A stretch of DNA of 64,000 bases from Deinococcus alpinitundrae (GTDB taxonomy: Bacteria > Deinococcota > Deinococci > Deinococcales > Deinococcaceae). The translations under genes and the position numbers were made by a program. Below, piece after piece: positions 54,164-63,456 of the stretch. The stretch lies in the NCBI RefSeq assembly GCF_009982895.1, contig NZ_WXZL01000004.1, positions 124,001 through 188,000 of the forward strand, given 5' to 3'. How positions within the stretch are numbered: the first letter of the stretch is position 1; the number at the start of each line of letters is the position of its first letter. Below the pieces are notes generated by a model. The model was not told the origin of the DNA. It made no database searches and saw only the letters and a program-made list of their open reading frames with translations.

Positions 54164-54655
54164 ATGCGTACTGCCTTTTTGCTCGGCTCACTGGCCCTCG
54201 GCCTCAGCGCCTGCACCGTCTCGGTTCAGTCCAACACGGGCCTCAGCGGCTCGCGCAGCAACCTCATCAGCAGCCTGCGCCCGGACCGGGGCGAGGGAGC
54301 CAGCTACGCGGTGGGCAGCCAGGTGCGTTTCAGCCTGACCACCCGCACGCCCGGCTACGTCACCCTCATCTCGCTCGATCCCAGCGGGCGCGGCAACGTG
54401 CTGATTCGCGGCGCGGCCGTGAACGCAGGCACGACCACCTTTCCGCGTGCCGAGGACGGCGTGAGCTACGACGTGGCGCCGCCGCTCGGCCTTCAGCGGG
54501 TGCGGGCCATCTTCACGCGGGTGCGCCCCACCGTAGACGTGGTGCTGCAAGGCCAGTACAGCGGCGACAGCTGGAACACCGTGACCACCTCGTACCTGCG
54601 CCCTTACGCTGCGCCCGACCGCGACGTGCAGGAGACCTTCTTCTACATCCGCTGA
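54164..54655 (+). CDS. DUF4384 domain lipoprotein
   Basis: 163 aa. Signal and lipobox LGSLALGLSAC, then a DUF4384-like beta domain: EGASYAVGSQVRFSLTTRTPGYVTLISLDPSGRGNVL (landmarks YAVGSQVRFSL and GYVTLISLDPSGRGNVL). This pattern is common in Deinococcus-Thermus exported proteins, often linked to S-layer or envelope. Function unknown. TATGCT is 6 nt before the ATG (leaderless). A terminator follows. Confidence 0.82.
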   Translation: MRTAFLLGSLALGLSACTVSVQSNTGLSGSRSNLISSLRPDRGEGASYAVGSQVRFSLTTRTPGYVTLISLDPSGRGNVLIRGAAVNAGTTTFPRAEDGVSYDVAPPLGLQRVRAIFTRVRPTVDVVLQGQYSGDSWNTVTTSYLRPYAAPDRDVQETFFYIR

Positions 54656-54674
54656 GCCTGCCGCCTCGCCAAGC

Positions 54675-54707
54675 GCCCCCACCCTTTTGCGGCTGGGGGC
54701 ACTTTTT
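54675..54707 (+). terminator. Terminator of the DUF4384 lipoprotein gene
   Basis: GCCCCCA (54675-54681), a 12-nt loop, TGGGGGC (54694-54700), AC and TTTTT. It separates the gene from the MazG-BstA fusion, which has its own -10 box. Confidence 0.75.
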
Positions 54708-54740
54708 CGTGGCCCGCAGCGCAGGCGCTAAACTGAACGG

Positions 54741-55688
54741 ATGACCGCGCCCGAGAATTCTGCTCCACACCCGCTCAGCTTTGCCGCCGCCAGTGCGCGG
54801 GTCGACGCCTACGTTTCGCAGTTCGAGGAAGGCTACTTCCCACCGCTCTTGCTGCTGGCCCGCCTCAGCGAGGAAGTCGGCGAGGTGGCCCGCGTGCTCT
54901 CGCACGAGAACGGCAAGACGCCCAAGGCCGGCGAGGCGGTGGGCGACTTGGAACTCGAACTCGCCGACGCCCTGTTCGTGATGATTTGCCTAGCCAACCA
55001 GCGCGGTTTGAACCTGGAGCAAGGCTTTGAGCGAATGATGCAGAAGGTGGAAACGCGCGATGCCCAGCGCTGGACCCGCAAGGACGCCAGCGAACCAGCC
55101 GGCACCCATGTGGCCGAGCCGCTGCACCCGCAACCCGCCGCCGATCCCCGCTACCCGATTGGCCCAGCGCCGGAACTGTCGGAGGTCTCGCCACTGGCCC
55201 GCGAACAGGCGGTCCGGGCCATCGCCGCGCTGCCCGCCGGGTTGCGCGCGGCGGTATCAGGCCTGGGCGAGACGCAGCTCGACGTGCCGTACCGGGAGGG
55301 CGGCTGGACGGTACGCCAGCTCGTTCACCACGTGGCCGACAGTCACATGAACGCCTACACCCGGCTCAAGCTGGCACTGACCGAGGAGCGGCCCACCATC
55401 AAGCCCTACGAGGAGCAGCTGTGGGCTGAGCTGGCCGACTCGGCGCTGCCGGTGGACCTCAGTTTGAAGTTGCTCGACAGCCTGCATCAGCGCTGGGCCA
55501 GCGTGCTGGAGAGCCTGAGCGAGGCGCAGTGGCAGCGCGAGTTCGTGCATCCGGGCAGCGGGCAGACCTTCACGCTGGCGCAGGCCGCCGTGCTGTATGA
55601 ATGGCACGGCCAGCACCACACCGCCCACATCCTGCGGCTGCGCGAGCGGCGCGATTGGCGGTTGGAAGTCGGCTCGGCGAACGGATGA
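54741..55688 (+). CDS. Fusion of MazG-like nucleotide pyrophosphohydrolase and BstA/YfiT-type bacillithiol transferase
   Basis: 315 aa with two domains. Residues about 10-105 are MazG-like: LLLLARLSEEVGEVARVLSHENG (metal ligands EEVGE), GDLELELADALFVMICLANQRG (ELxxxLAD landmarks). Residues about 133-312 are a DinB/YfiT domain: DPRYPIGP, then PYREGGWTVRQLVHHVADSHMN (metal His), TEERPTIKPYEEQLWAEL and YEWHGQHHTAHILRLRE (second metal His pair). BstA-type enzymes conjugate bacillithiol, the thiol Deinococcus uses, to electrophiles; MazG-like enzymes remove damaged NTPs. Both are clean-up functions. TAAACT lies 6 nt before the ATG (leaderless). Confidence 0.85.
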   Translation: MTAPENSAPHPLSFAAASARVDAYVSQFEEGYFPPLLLLARLSEEVGEVARVLSHENGKTPKAGEAVGDLELELADALFVMICLANQRGLNLEQGFERMMQKVETRDAQRWTRKDASEPAGTHVAEPLHPQPAADPRYPIGPAPELSEVSPLAREQAVRAIAALPAGLRAAVSGLGETQLDVPYREGGWTVRQLVHHVADSHMNAYTRLKLALTEERPTIKPYEEQLWAELADSALPVDLSLKLLDSLHQRWASVLESLSEAQWQREFVHPGSGQTFTLAQAAVLYEWHGQHHTAHILRLRERRDWRLEVGSANG

Positions 55689-55710
55689 CCGATCGACAGG
55701 TGGAAAGCAG

Positions 55711-56446
<736 letters not shown>

Positions 56447-56448
<2 letters not shown>

Positions 56449-56489
56449 AGACCGGGAGCCGCCCAGCGCGCGAGCGGCTCCCGGTCTTT
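56447..56489. terminator. Strong bidirectional terminator
   Basis: A perfect 16-bp stem AAAGACCGGGAGCCGC (56447-56462) / GCGGCTCCCGGTCTTT (56474-56489) with an 11-nt loop. It begins inside the methyltransferase stop codon and lies 11 nt before the convergent gene's stop, so it serves both. Confidence 0.92.
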
Positions 56490-56499
56490 CTCAGGCAGC

Positions 56500-57126
56500 C
56501 TACTTTTTCTGCAACAGCGCAATATACGCTTTTAGGGCGTCGGCCTGCCGCCCCTGCTTGAAGGGATTGAAGGGGCCGCTGCCGGGACTGCCCCGTCCGG
56601 CCTGCTGGCCCTGGCCGTTCTGGCCCTGAGCGGTCTGACGCGGGCGGTTCTGGCCGCCAAACGCCCCGCCCGGCAGCCCCGGAATCCGGAAGCCGCCGCC
56701 CTGGCCGCTGCCGCCTGCCTTCTGCCGGGCCACGCGGCGCGCTTCCTGGCGCTTGAGGTCGAGGTCATCGAGGGCCGTCACCTGCTTGTCACTCAGGATC
56801 TTGTCCTCGATCTGGCTGAGGGTCTTGGTGGCGTCCGCCGCCGTGAGGCTGGCTGCGCTCTGGAGCTTTTGCAGCAGCGGCACCAGTTGCTTGGCCTGCG
56901 CCTTAGTCACGGCGTTGGCCTTGTCTTTTTCCAGTTCGGACAGCAGACTCACCCGGCTGGCGAGATCGAAGATGGACTGCATGGCCTGGAAGCGGGCGCG
57001 TTGGGCCGGGTCGAGCTGGCGCTGACCCGGCCTGTTCTGGCCCTGGGCAGGCTGGGTTTGCTGGGCCGAGGCCGCACCGAGCAGCACCGCGCCGAGCAGC
57101 AGGATTCTGGAGGCTGATTTCAACAT
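56500..57126 (-). CDS. Secreted Gln-rich helical protein, 208 aa
   Basis: Signal peptide RILLLGAVLLGAASAQ. The mature part is Gln/Ala-rich helical (LVPLLQKLQSAASLTAADATKTLSQIEDKILSD landmarks LVPLLQKLQ and DATKTLSQIEDKIL) followed by a disordered Gly/Gln-rich linker (GGQNRPRQTAQGQNGQGQ) and a short C-terminal helix. No family is recognised; it is Spy/CpxP-like in outline only. AAGGAG lies before the ATG. It is directly downstream, on the same strand, of the efflux operon, so it may be a periplasmic partner. Confidence 0.65.
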   Translation of the reverse strand: MLKSASRILLLGAVLLGAASAQQTQPAQGQNRPGQRQLDPAQRARFQAMQSIFDLASRVSLLSELEKDKANAVTKAQAKQLVPLLQKLQSAASLTAADATKTLSQIEDKILSDKQVTALDDLDLKRQEARRVARQKAGGSGQGGGFRIPGLPGGAFGGQNRPRQTAQGQNGQGQQAGRGSPGSGPFNPFKQGRQADALKAYIALLQKK

Positions 57127-57249
57127 GTCGTGAGCTCCTTGAACGGAAAAAGGATGGGTGCTGAACTGAACTGCTCAAGTCTTGGGCCGCCCTGTGCAGA
57201 AACCGCGTACATCCGGCGCTGAGACGGCGAAGGGCTTTTCCTGGCGGCG
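57127..57249. other. Intergenic stretch between the efflux operon and the secreted protein gene
   Basis: 123 nt. AAGGAG on the minus strand serves the 57126 start. No clear terminator seen after the permease gene, so read-through from the efflux operon is possible. Confidence 0.4.
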
Positions 57250-58557
57250 TTACTCGTACCGCAGACTGTCCACCGGGTCGAGCCGGGCCGCCTGCGCCGC
57301 CGGGTAGTAGCCGAAGAAGATGCCCACCAGGGCGCTGAAGAGAAAGGCAACGCCGACGGTCACCGGCGAGAAGACCGGGCTGATGCCGGCCAGCTTGCCC
57401 AGATACGCCGCACCCACACCCAGCACCAGCCCGATGACGCCGCCGCCCACTGACAGCACGAAGGCCTCCACCAGAAACTGGGTCAGGATGTCGCGGGGTT
57501 TCGCGCCCAGCGCCTTGCGAACGCCGATCTCGCGGGTGCGCTCGGTGACCGACACCAGCATGATGTTCATGATGCCGATGCCACCCACCAACAAGCTGAT
57601 TCCAGCAATGGCACCCACCAGCAGGGTCAGGGTGGTGGTGATGCTGCTCAGACTTGCCAGCGAATCGGCCTGGTTCTGAATCTGAAAATCGTCGTTGGCC
57701 GGGTCGTCAATCTTGTGGCGGGTTTCTAGCAGGGCGGTGAGTTCGTCTTGCAGCGGGGTCAGGTCGGCGGCGGTGTTGGCCTGCACGTAGACGCTCTGCA
57801 CGGTGGGCTGGCCGTTGCTGCGGGTGTTGGCAAAGCGCTGCTGATAGGTGGAGAGCGGCACCAGCACCTGCCCGTTGGGGTTGCCGAAGCCGCTGGCTCC
57901 CTTGTCGGGCAAGGTGCCCACCACCGTGAAGCTGACGCTGCCCAGCTTGATCTTCTGGCCCAGCGGATCGCCCTCGCCGTACAGATCCTGCGCCACCTGA
58001 TACCCGATGACGGCCACCCGCTTGCGGCCCTTCACGTCGGCGTCGGTGAAGTAGCTGCCGGTTGCCAGTGGGCTGTTGCGCACCGTCTGGTAGGCAGGCC
58101 AGGTGCCGATGACGCTGGCCTGGGTGTTGGTGCTGCCCGCCTTGGCCTGCACGCTGCTCTGGGAAGTGGGGGCCACGCCTGCAATGCGCGCCGAGTAGAG
58201 TGCCGCGACGGCCTCGGCGTCTTTAAGGGTGATGGTCTGACGGGGGCCGCCGCGCACCAGCGAGCCGCCACCAAAGCTGCCGCGCACGCTGCCCACCGTC
58301 AGCAGGTTGGTGCCGAGCGCTTCCAGATTCTTGGTGACACCCGCCGTGCTGCCTGCGCCGATGGCGGTCAGGGCGATCACGGCGGCTACCCCGATGATGA
58401 CGCCCAGGGCCGTGAGCATGCTGCGCAGCGGCGAACCCAGAATGGCCCGCCAGGCGATCGTCACCGCTCCGGCGAGGCCCAGGCCGCCGCCGGAGTGGGC
58501 GTGCGGCGTGGAGGGCTGAACCTGCACCGTCTCGCCGGGAAGGGGCCGGACCGTCAC
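57250..58557 (-). CDS. MacB-type ABC efflux permease
   Basis: 435 aa, GTG at 58557 with GAAGG upstream; a longer frame begins earlier inside the ATPase gene. N-terminal TM (LRSMLTALGVIIGVAAVIALTAIG), periplasmic MacB_PCD domain (LTVGSVRGSFGGGS, VAVIGYQVAQDLYGEGDPLGQ), and three C-terminal TM helices with the FtsX motif VSVTERTREIGVRKALGAKPRDI. Works with the ATPase, adaptor and TolC proteins encoded upstream to export a substrate across the envelope. Confidence 0.92.
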   Translation of the reverse strand: MTVRPLPGETVQVQPSTPHAHSGGGLGLAGAVTIAWRAILGSPLRSMLTALGVIIGVAAVIALTAIGAGSTAGVTKNLEALGTNLLTVGSVRGSFGGGSLVRGGPRQTITLKDAEAVAALYSARIAGVAPTSQSSVQAKAGSTNTQASVIGTWPAYQTVRNSPLATGSYFTDADVKGRKRVAVIGYQVAQDLYGEGDPLGQKIKLGSVSFTVVGTLPDKGASGFGNPNGQVLVPLSTYQQRFANTRSNGQPTVQSVYVQANTAADLTPLQDELTALLETRHKIDDPANDDFQIQNQADSLASLSSITTTLTLLVGAIAGISLLVGGIGIMNIMLVSVTERTREIGVRKALGAKPRDILTQFLVEAFVLSVGGGVIGLVLGVGAAYLGKLAGISPVFSPVTVGVAFLFSALVGIFFGYYPAAQAARLDPVDSLRYE

Positions 58558-58567
58558 AGTCTGGCCT

Positions 58568-59302
58568 TCACAGTGCGGCCACCTCTCCCGGTTGGGCCGC
58601 GAAGCCGCGCCGGGGCGATTGCCGCACGTCACTCTCGATCAGACCGTCGCGCACCCGCACCACCCGCTCGGTGTACTCGGCGATGTCGGCCTCGTGCGTC
58701 ACGATGACGACCGTGGTGCCCTCGGCGTGCAGCTCTCCGAACAGATTCATGACTTCCTCGGAGGTGTGCGAATCCAGATTCCCGGTGGGTTCGTCGGCCA
58801 GCAGCAGCCTCGGCGAGAGGGCAAGAGCGCGGGCCACCGCCACCCGCTGCTTTTGCCCGCCGCTGATCTGCGAGGGCAGGTTTCTCGCCTTGCTCTCCAA
58901 CCCCACCCGGCTCAACACGTGCATGGCCCGCTCACGCCGCTCGGCCGCCGGGTATCCGGCGTAGGTCAGCGGCACCTCCACGTTTTCCAGCAGGTTCAAG
59001 CGCGGCAGCAGATGAAACGCCTGAAACACGAAGCCGATCTCCTGGTTTCTGGCCTCGGCCCGCTCGTTCTCGCTGAGAGAGGTCACGTCGCGCCCACCAA
59101 GGATGTAGCGGCCCTCGGAAGCGCGGTCGAGCAGGCCGATAATCTGCATCAGGGTGGTCTTCCCGCTGCCCGACGGCCCCATCAGGGCGACCATCTCGCC
59201 CGGGTTGATCATCAGGTCCACACCCCTGAGCGCCTCGAACACCACCTCGCCGGTCTGGTAGATCTTGCGAACGCCGCTGAGTTCCAGAACCGGCGTGCTC
59301 AC
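58568..59302 (-). CDS. MacB-type ABC efflux ATP-binding protein
   Basis: 244 aa. Walker A GPSGSGKTTLMQ, Q-loop FVFQAFHLLPRLNLLENVEVPL, signature ISGGQKQRVAVARAL, Walker [15 protein letters not shown] and switch His VTHEADIAEY. MacB-subfamily ATPase with a separate permease. Start overlaps the adaptor stop by 4 nt. Confidence 0.93.
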   Translation of the reverse strand: MSTPVLELSGVRKIYQTGEVVFEALRGVDLMINPGEMVALMGPSGSGKTTLMQIIGLLDRASEGRYILGGRDVTSLSENERAEARNQEIGFVFQAFHLLPRLNLLENVEVPLTYAGYPAAERRERAMHVLSRVGLESKARNLPSQISGGQKQRVAVARALALSPRLLLADEPTGNLDSHTSEEVMNLFGELHAEGTTVVIVTHEADIAEYTERVVRVRDGLIESDVRQSPRRGFAAQPGEVAAL

Positions 59303-60681
59303 CGTCCGCCCCCGAGGCCGCCGGGCGCACCGAACCCGCCCTGATTACGGGTGCCGGACGCCGCGCTGCCCGAATTGCCGGATGCCGCCCTCGACACCGT
59401 GCCCGGCAACTCCACCACGTCACCTTCCTTGAGGCCCGAGGTCACGATGATGTTGGTCCCGTCGTCCTCGCCGGTGCGAACGCGGGTGCGCTCGGCACTG
59501 CCGCCGGGCGTCTGGAGCTGCACATAGCTGCGGGTGCGCACCGACTCCACCGCCTTCTTGGGAATGATCAACCCGCTGGCCTGGCTCTGGATGACCTCGG
59601 CCTCGGCGGTCATGCCGGGGCGCAGCAGACCGTCCGGGTTGGGCAGCCGCACCGTGACCGTGAAGTAGGCGATGCCCGACTCGGTGGTGGCCTCGGGGCT
59701 GATGCGCGTCACCTTGCCCGCAAAGGTCTGGTCGCCCAGGGCGTCGAGCGTCACGTCGGCTCTTTGCCCCACCTTGACCGCGCCGATCTCGGTTTCGTCG
59801 ACCTGCACTGGCAGATCGATCTGCGAGGCGTCAATCAGGGTGGCGATCACGGTGCCGCCCACGCTGCTGCCGGTCACGCTCTGCCCGGCGCTGACCGGCA
59901 CGGTGGCGACGGTGCCGGTAATCGGCGCGTAGAGCTTGATTCCGGCGCGGGTCGTCTGGGCGTCCTGAAGGCCCACCTGCGCCTGCTGCACGGCGAGCTG
60001 GCTGCTGCTGAGGTCCTGCGCGCCGCTGGTCAGCCGGGCGCGCTGCTGGGTGCGCGCCGAGTCGAGCGCTTGCTGAGCAGTCGTGAGGCTTTGCCGGGCG
60101 TTCTGAACGGCAAGCTGGGCCGCCTGCAAATCCTGGGCGCTGAGGCCACCCACCGCGTAGAGCTGCTGCTGGTTGCTGAGCGTCTGCTGGGCCGCCGCGA
60201 GGCTGCTCTGGGCACTCTGCACCGTCTGAGACGCGCTAACAATGCTCTGGGCATCCTGGGCGCGGCTGCTGACCTGTGAGGCGCGCAGCGAGGCGAGCTG
60301 GGCCTGGGATTTTTGCAGGGCGAGCTGGGCGTTCTGCACCCCAGTGTCGGCGGTGGCGCTGCTCAGGCGGGCGATCAACTGGCCCCGGGTGACCTGATCG
60401 CCCACGGTGGGCACCAGCGTCAGCGTGCCGCCGGTGGTGGCCGAAACGCTGCTGCTGCTGGCCGCCGCCAGCGTGCCGGGACCGCTGACCGACACCCTGA
60501 CCTCACCCTGGCTGACGGTGGCCGTCTGCACGGTGGGCACGTCAGCCGCCGCTGTCTTGCCGCGCTGAACAGAGTAGACGCCCGCGCCGCCGATCAGCAG
60601 GGCCGCCACGATCCACGGCCAGACCCGGCGCTTGCGGCGCTGCGGGATGCCCAGCGGTGCGGGCCGGGCGGGCGTGGACAT
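59299..60681 (-). CDS. MacA/RND-type periplasmic adaptor protein
   Basis: 460 aa. One TM (RVWPWIVAALLIGGAGVYSV), barrel-sandwich halves (VSQGEVRVSVSGPGTLAA, IKLYAPITGTVATVPVSAGQSV), a long coiled-coil hairpin rich in Ala/Gln/Ser (SQTVQSAQSSLAAAQQTLSNQ), and beta-barrel and MP domains (GRTYVQLQ-type, GEDDGTNIIVTSGLKEGDVVELPG landmark TSGLKEGD). Bridges the inner-membrane ABC pump and TolC. The C-terminus is Gly-rich. Start overlaps the stop of the upstream TolC by 1 nt (TAATG). Confidence 0.92.
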   Translation of the reverse strand: MSTPARPAPLGIPQRRKRRVWPWIVAALLIGGAGVYSVQRGKTAAADVPTVQTATVSQGEVRVSVSGPGTLAAASSSSVSATTGGTLTLVPTVGDQVTRGQLIARLSSATADTGVQNAQLALQKSQAQLASLRASQVSSRAQDAQSIVSASQTVQSAQSSLAAAQQTLSNQQQLYAVGGLSAQDLQAAQLAVQNARQSLTTAQQALDSARTQQRARLTSGAQDLSSSQLAVQQAQVGLQDAQTTRAGIKLYAPITGTVATVPVSAGQSVTGSSVGGTVIATLIDASQIDLPVQVDETEIGAVKVGQRADVTLDALGDQTFAGKVTRISPEATTESGIAYFTVTVRLPNPDGLLRPGMTAEAEVIQSQASGLIIPKKAVESVRTRSYVQLQTPGGSAERTRVRTGEDDGTNIIVTSGLKEGDVVELPGTVSRAASGNSGSAASGTRNQGGFGAPGGLGGGR

Positions 60682-61820
60682 TACAGCCCGCCCACTCCGG
60701 TGAGGTTATTGCCCGACGCCACCGAGAGGGCGGCCAGCGTATTGAGGGCGCTGGCTTGGGCCGCGACGCGGTTTTGCTGCGCCTGGGCGAGTGCCAGCTG
60801 CGACTTGAGCAGGTCCACCGCGCTGATCACGCCGGTCTTGAGGCGGGTCTGGTCCTGCTTGAAGTTGGTCTGGGCGTTGCCTTCTTTTTGCAGCGCCACG
60901 CCGAGCAGTTGCTGGGCATTGGCCGCCGACTGGTAGGCGCTGCTGAGCGCCGTGGCCGCGTTCTTGTTGGCGCTGTCGAGACTGCGCTGGGCGTTGGCGA
61001 GCGTGACCTTGGCGCTGCTGAGCGTCTGGGCGGGGGTAAAGTCGTTGCTGTACAAGGTCACGTTGAGCTGGGCCGCCGCCACCGCCTGCTGGGCCTGCAC
61101 CACGTTGGGTAGGCGTGAGGTGAGGCCGTTGGCGAGGCTGGCCTGCGAGACCTTGAGGGCCGGAATGCTGCCCAGCCCGGTGGCCCGCACGTCGCTGCTC
61201 AGGCCGGTGAGGGCGGCGAGCTTTTGCGCGGCGATATTCACCTGGGCCTTGGCATCGGCCAGATTCTGTGTGCTGGCGTCGAGGCTGCTCTGGGCGTTCT
61301 TGAGATCGAGCGCGGTGGCGTTCTTGACATTGAGTTTGACCTGCACGACCTGCAGGTTCTTGGTGTCGCTCTGCACCTGCAAGGTTTGGAGGTCCACGTT
61401 CTGCTGGGCGGTGTAGAGGGCTGTGTAGGCGCTGAGGGCATTTTGCAGCCCGCCGATCCGGGCGCTCTGAAGCTGCACGGCGGCCAGCGCGGCGGCCTGC
61501 TGAGCGGCCAGGGTGTCGGCGGCCAAAGCACTGGGGTCGGCCAGGGTGGCTTTGAGGCTGGCCTGGGCCTTCTCCAGATTGGCCTGGGCGGTGCGCACGT
61601 CCGCGCCGTTACTCAGGGCAGCCTGGGTGGCGGCGCTGAGAGTGGTGCTGGTGGCCGCCTGGGCGGTGGCGAGCGGCAGCAGCCCGAGCGCGAGCGTGAG
61701 GGCAGTACGGCGGTTGAGGGTACGGCTCAGGGCAGGATGGGTCAGGGCAGGATGGGTCAGGGCAGGATGGGTCAGGGCAGGATGGGTCAGGGCAGGATGG
61801 GTCAGGACGGTGCGGTTCAT
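60681..61820 (-). CDS. TolC-family outer-membrane protein, short form, with repeat in the signal region
   Basis: 379 aa. Two halves of Ala/Gln/Leu helical OEP repeats (LTLALGLLPLATAQA signal; QANLEKAQASLKATL, AAQKLAALTGLS, LANAQRSLDSANKNAATALSSAYQSAANAQQLLG landmarks; ISAVDLLKSQLALAQAQQNRVAAQA). TolC proteins form outer-membrane channels for efflux. Between the ATG and the signal helix are about five LTHPA repeats encoded by a 15-bp minisatellite (61726-61815), which is unusual for a signal peptide. It follows a longer TolC gene (ATGA overlap). Confidence 0.88.
   Translation of the reverse strand: MNRTVLTHPALTHPALTHPALTHPALTHPALSRTLNRRTALTLALGLLPLATAQAATSTTLSAATQAALSNGADVRTAQANLEKAQASLKATLADPSALAADTLAAQQAAALAAVQLQSARIGGLQNALSAYTALYTAQQNVDLQTLQVQSDTKNLQVVQVKLNVKNATALDLKNAQSSLDASTQNLADAKAQVNIAAQKLAALTGLSSDVRATGLGSIPALKVSQASLANGLTSRLPNVVQAQQAVAAAQLNVTLYSNDFTPAQTLSSAKVTLANAQRSLDSANKNAATALSSAYQSAANAQQLLGVALQKEGNAQTNFKQDQTRLKTGVISAVDLLKSQLALAQAQQNRVAAQASALNTLAALSVASGNNLTGVGGL
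61726..61815. repeat. 15-bp tandem minisatellite in a TolC signal-peptide region
   Basis: GTCAGGGCAGGATGG repeats at 61741, 61756, 61771 and 61786, with a one-base variant at 61726 and a degenerate copy at 61801. Five near-identical units cover 61726-61800. As 15 is a multiple of three, copy changes stay in frame and add or remove Leu-Thr-His-Pro-Ala. Confidence 0.92.
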
Positions 61821-63262
61821 TGGGGGCCTCCGGCGGCGAGTTGAAGTTTGAGAATACTCAGGGCGGCGGCGGCGCGGGCCGCCTGGGTATCGCGCCGGGC
61901 CTGGGCGTCGGCAGCCTCGGCACTGGTCACGTCGTTCTGGGTGCCGGTGCCAGCCGCGAGCCTGGCCCGCGCCGTTTGCAGGGCCACGTCAGCGCGCTGC
62001 TCCAGCGTCACCTTGGCCGTCACCGCGCCGAGCGCCGTCAGGGTATCGCCGTACTGCTGGCGCACCGCGAGTTCGGCAGTCTGGCGGGCCAGCGTCAGGC
62101 TCAGCTCCGCCTGCGAAACCTGCGCCTGGGTGCTGGCGATCTGGGCGTTGGCGGCGGGGCCATACACGGTATACGAGCCGCTCAGCGACAGGCTCAGGCT
62201 GCTGGCGGCGCTGCTGGCCTTCAGCGGCTGGGTGTAGCCCACATTGGCCGTGCCGTCTCTGAGGCTCAGGCCCGCGCCCAGCCCGCTGCCGCCGGGTCCG
62301 TAGTTGGCGCTCAGGGTCAGGTCCGGCAGCGTGCGGTTGCGCTGCTGCTCGGCCAGCGTGTCCTGCGCCGAGGCCAGGGTGTTGCGCGCCTGAACCACGT
62401 CGGAGCTGTTGGCGATGGCCTGCGCCACCAGCGCGTTCACGTCGCCGAGTCCCAGCGTGGTCAGGCCCGCCGCGTCGAGACTGGCGGGCAAGCTGGGTGG
62501 CGTGTCGAAGGTCGCCGCAGTCAGATCGGTACCGAGGGTGGCCGACAGCGAGCGCCGGGCCGTGTCGAGCGCTGCTGTGGCCGCCTGCTGGCTGGCCTGG
62601 GCGGTCTGAAGGCTGGCCTGGGCCTGCAACTCGCTTTCCTGGGTGGCGTTTTGCTGGCTGCGCTGAAGCTGCACAGCGCTGAGCGTCTGCTGGGCGCTTT
62701 GAAGATTCTGGGCCGCCACCTGAAGGTCAAGCTGGGCCAGATACGCGCTCTGGTACTGCTGCACCACGTTCGAGCGGGCGCTGTTGATGTTTTCCTGGCG
62801 CACCGCCTTGGCGTAATTCAGCGAGCGCTGGGCAGCAGCCAGGGCCGTGCGGTTACTGGCCCAGGGCAACACCCCGGCGGTGGCCTTGAGGTTGAGGCTG
62901 CCGTTCAGGCCGCTGCTGCCGGAACTGCTGCCAGTCCCGCCACTGTCCGTGCCACCACTCGCGGCGTCACCGCTGCCCGCCGCGCTGCTGTAACTGGCGT
63001 TGCCGCCGACCGTCACGTTCAGGCTCAGGCCTGCCTGCGCGGCGTCGAGGTCGCGCTGGGCACGGTTGAGCGCCAGGTTGGCCTGCACGACCTGCGGCGC
63101 ACTGCCCAGCCGGGCCAGGGCGTCTGCGAGGCTCAGGCTGGTGGCGGGCGCGGGCGCGGCGGTTTGGGTTCCGGTGGGCCGGGTTCCGGTATTCTGGGCC
63201 AGGGCCTCTGGCAAACTGACCGCGCCGAGCAAGAGGGCAAAAGTCAGGGCTAGCGGGCGCAT
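61817..63262 (-). CDS. TolC-family outer-membrane protein, long form
   Basis: 481 aa from the ATG at 63262; a longer frame from GTG at 63367 lacks signal-peptide character. Signal LALTFALLLGAVSLPEALAQ. OEP repeats: LNRAQRDLDAAQAGLSLNVTVGGNASYSS, NINSARSNVVQQYQSAYLAQLDLQVAAQNLQ, NSSDVVQARNTLASAQDTLAEQQRNRTLPDL (landmarks only), and PLKASSAASSLSLSLSGSYTVYG. A Gly/Ser-rich insert (about residues 100-120) is peculiar. First gene of the efflux operon, AGGCGG before the ATG. Confidence 0.9.
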   Translation of the reverse strand: MRPLALTFALLLGAVSLPEALAQNTGTRPTGTQTAAPAPATSLSLADALARLGSAPQVVQANLALNRAQRDLDAAQAGLSLNVTVGGNASYSSAAGSGDAASGGTDSGGTGSSSGSSGLNGSLNLKATAGVLPWASNRTALAAAQRSLNYAKAVRQENINSARSNVVQQYQSAYLAQLDLQVAAQNLQSAQQTLSAVQLQRSQQNATQESELQAQASLQTAQASQQAATAALDTARRSLSATLGTDLTAATFDTPPSLPASLDAAGLTTLGLGDVNALVAQAIANSSDVVQARNTLASAQDTLAEQQRNRTLPDLTLSANYGPGGSGLGAGLSLRDGTANVGYTQPLKASSAASSLSLSLSGSYTVYGPAANAQIASTQAQVSQAELSLTLARQTAELAVRQQYGDTLTALGAVTAKVTLEQRADVALQTARARLAAGTGTQNDVTSAEAADAQARRDTQAARAAAALSILKLQLAAGGPQ

Positions 63263-63456
63263 CGGGCCGCCTGAATGAGCGCAGGAAGCGCGGGTTGAGC
63301 AGCTGACTGAGCAGACACGGAGCACTGGACATTCATACACCGTATTCAACGGTTCTTTCGCCAACACCCCGCGCAGGCTTTGTGAAGATTTGTCGCAGAC
63401 GATCTGCGCCGATGTGCGCCGAACCTTGATGCAGCTGACTTAAGCTGCCTTTACTT

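Noticed and set aside
61820..63253. A 477-codon plus-strand frame opposite the long tolC gene
   Set aside because: Gly/Gln/Arg-rich antisense shadow of a repeat-containing TolC gene.
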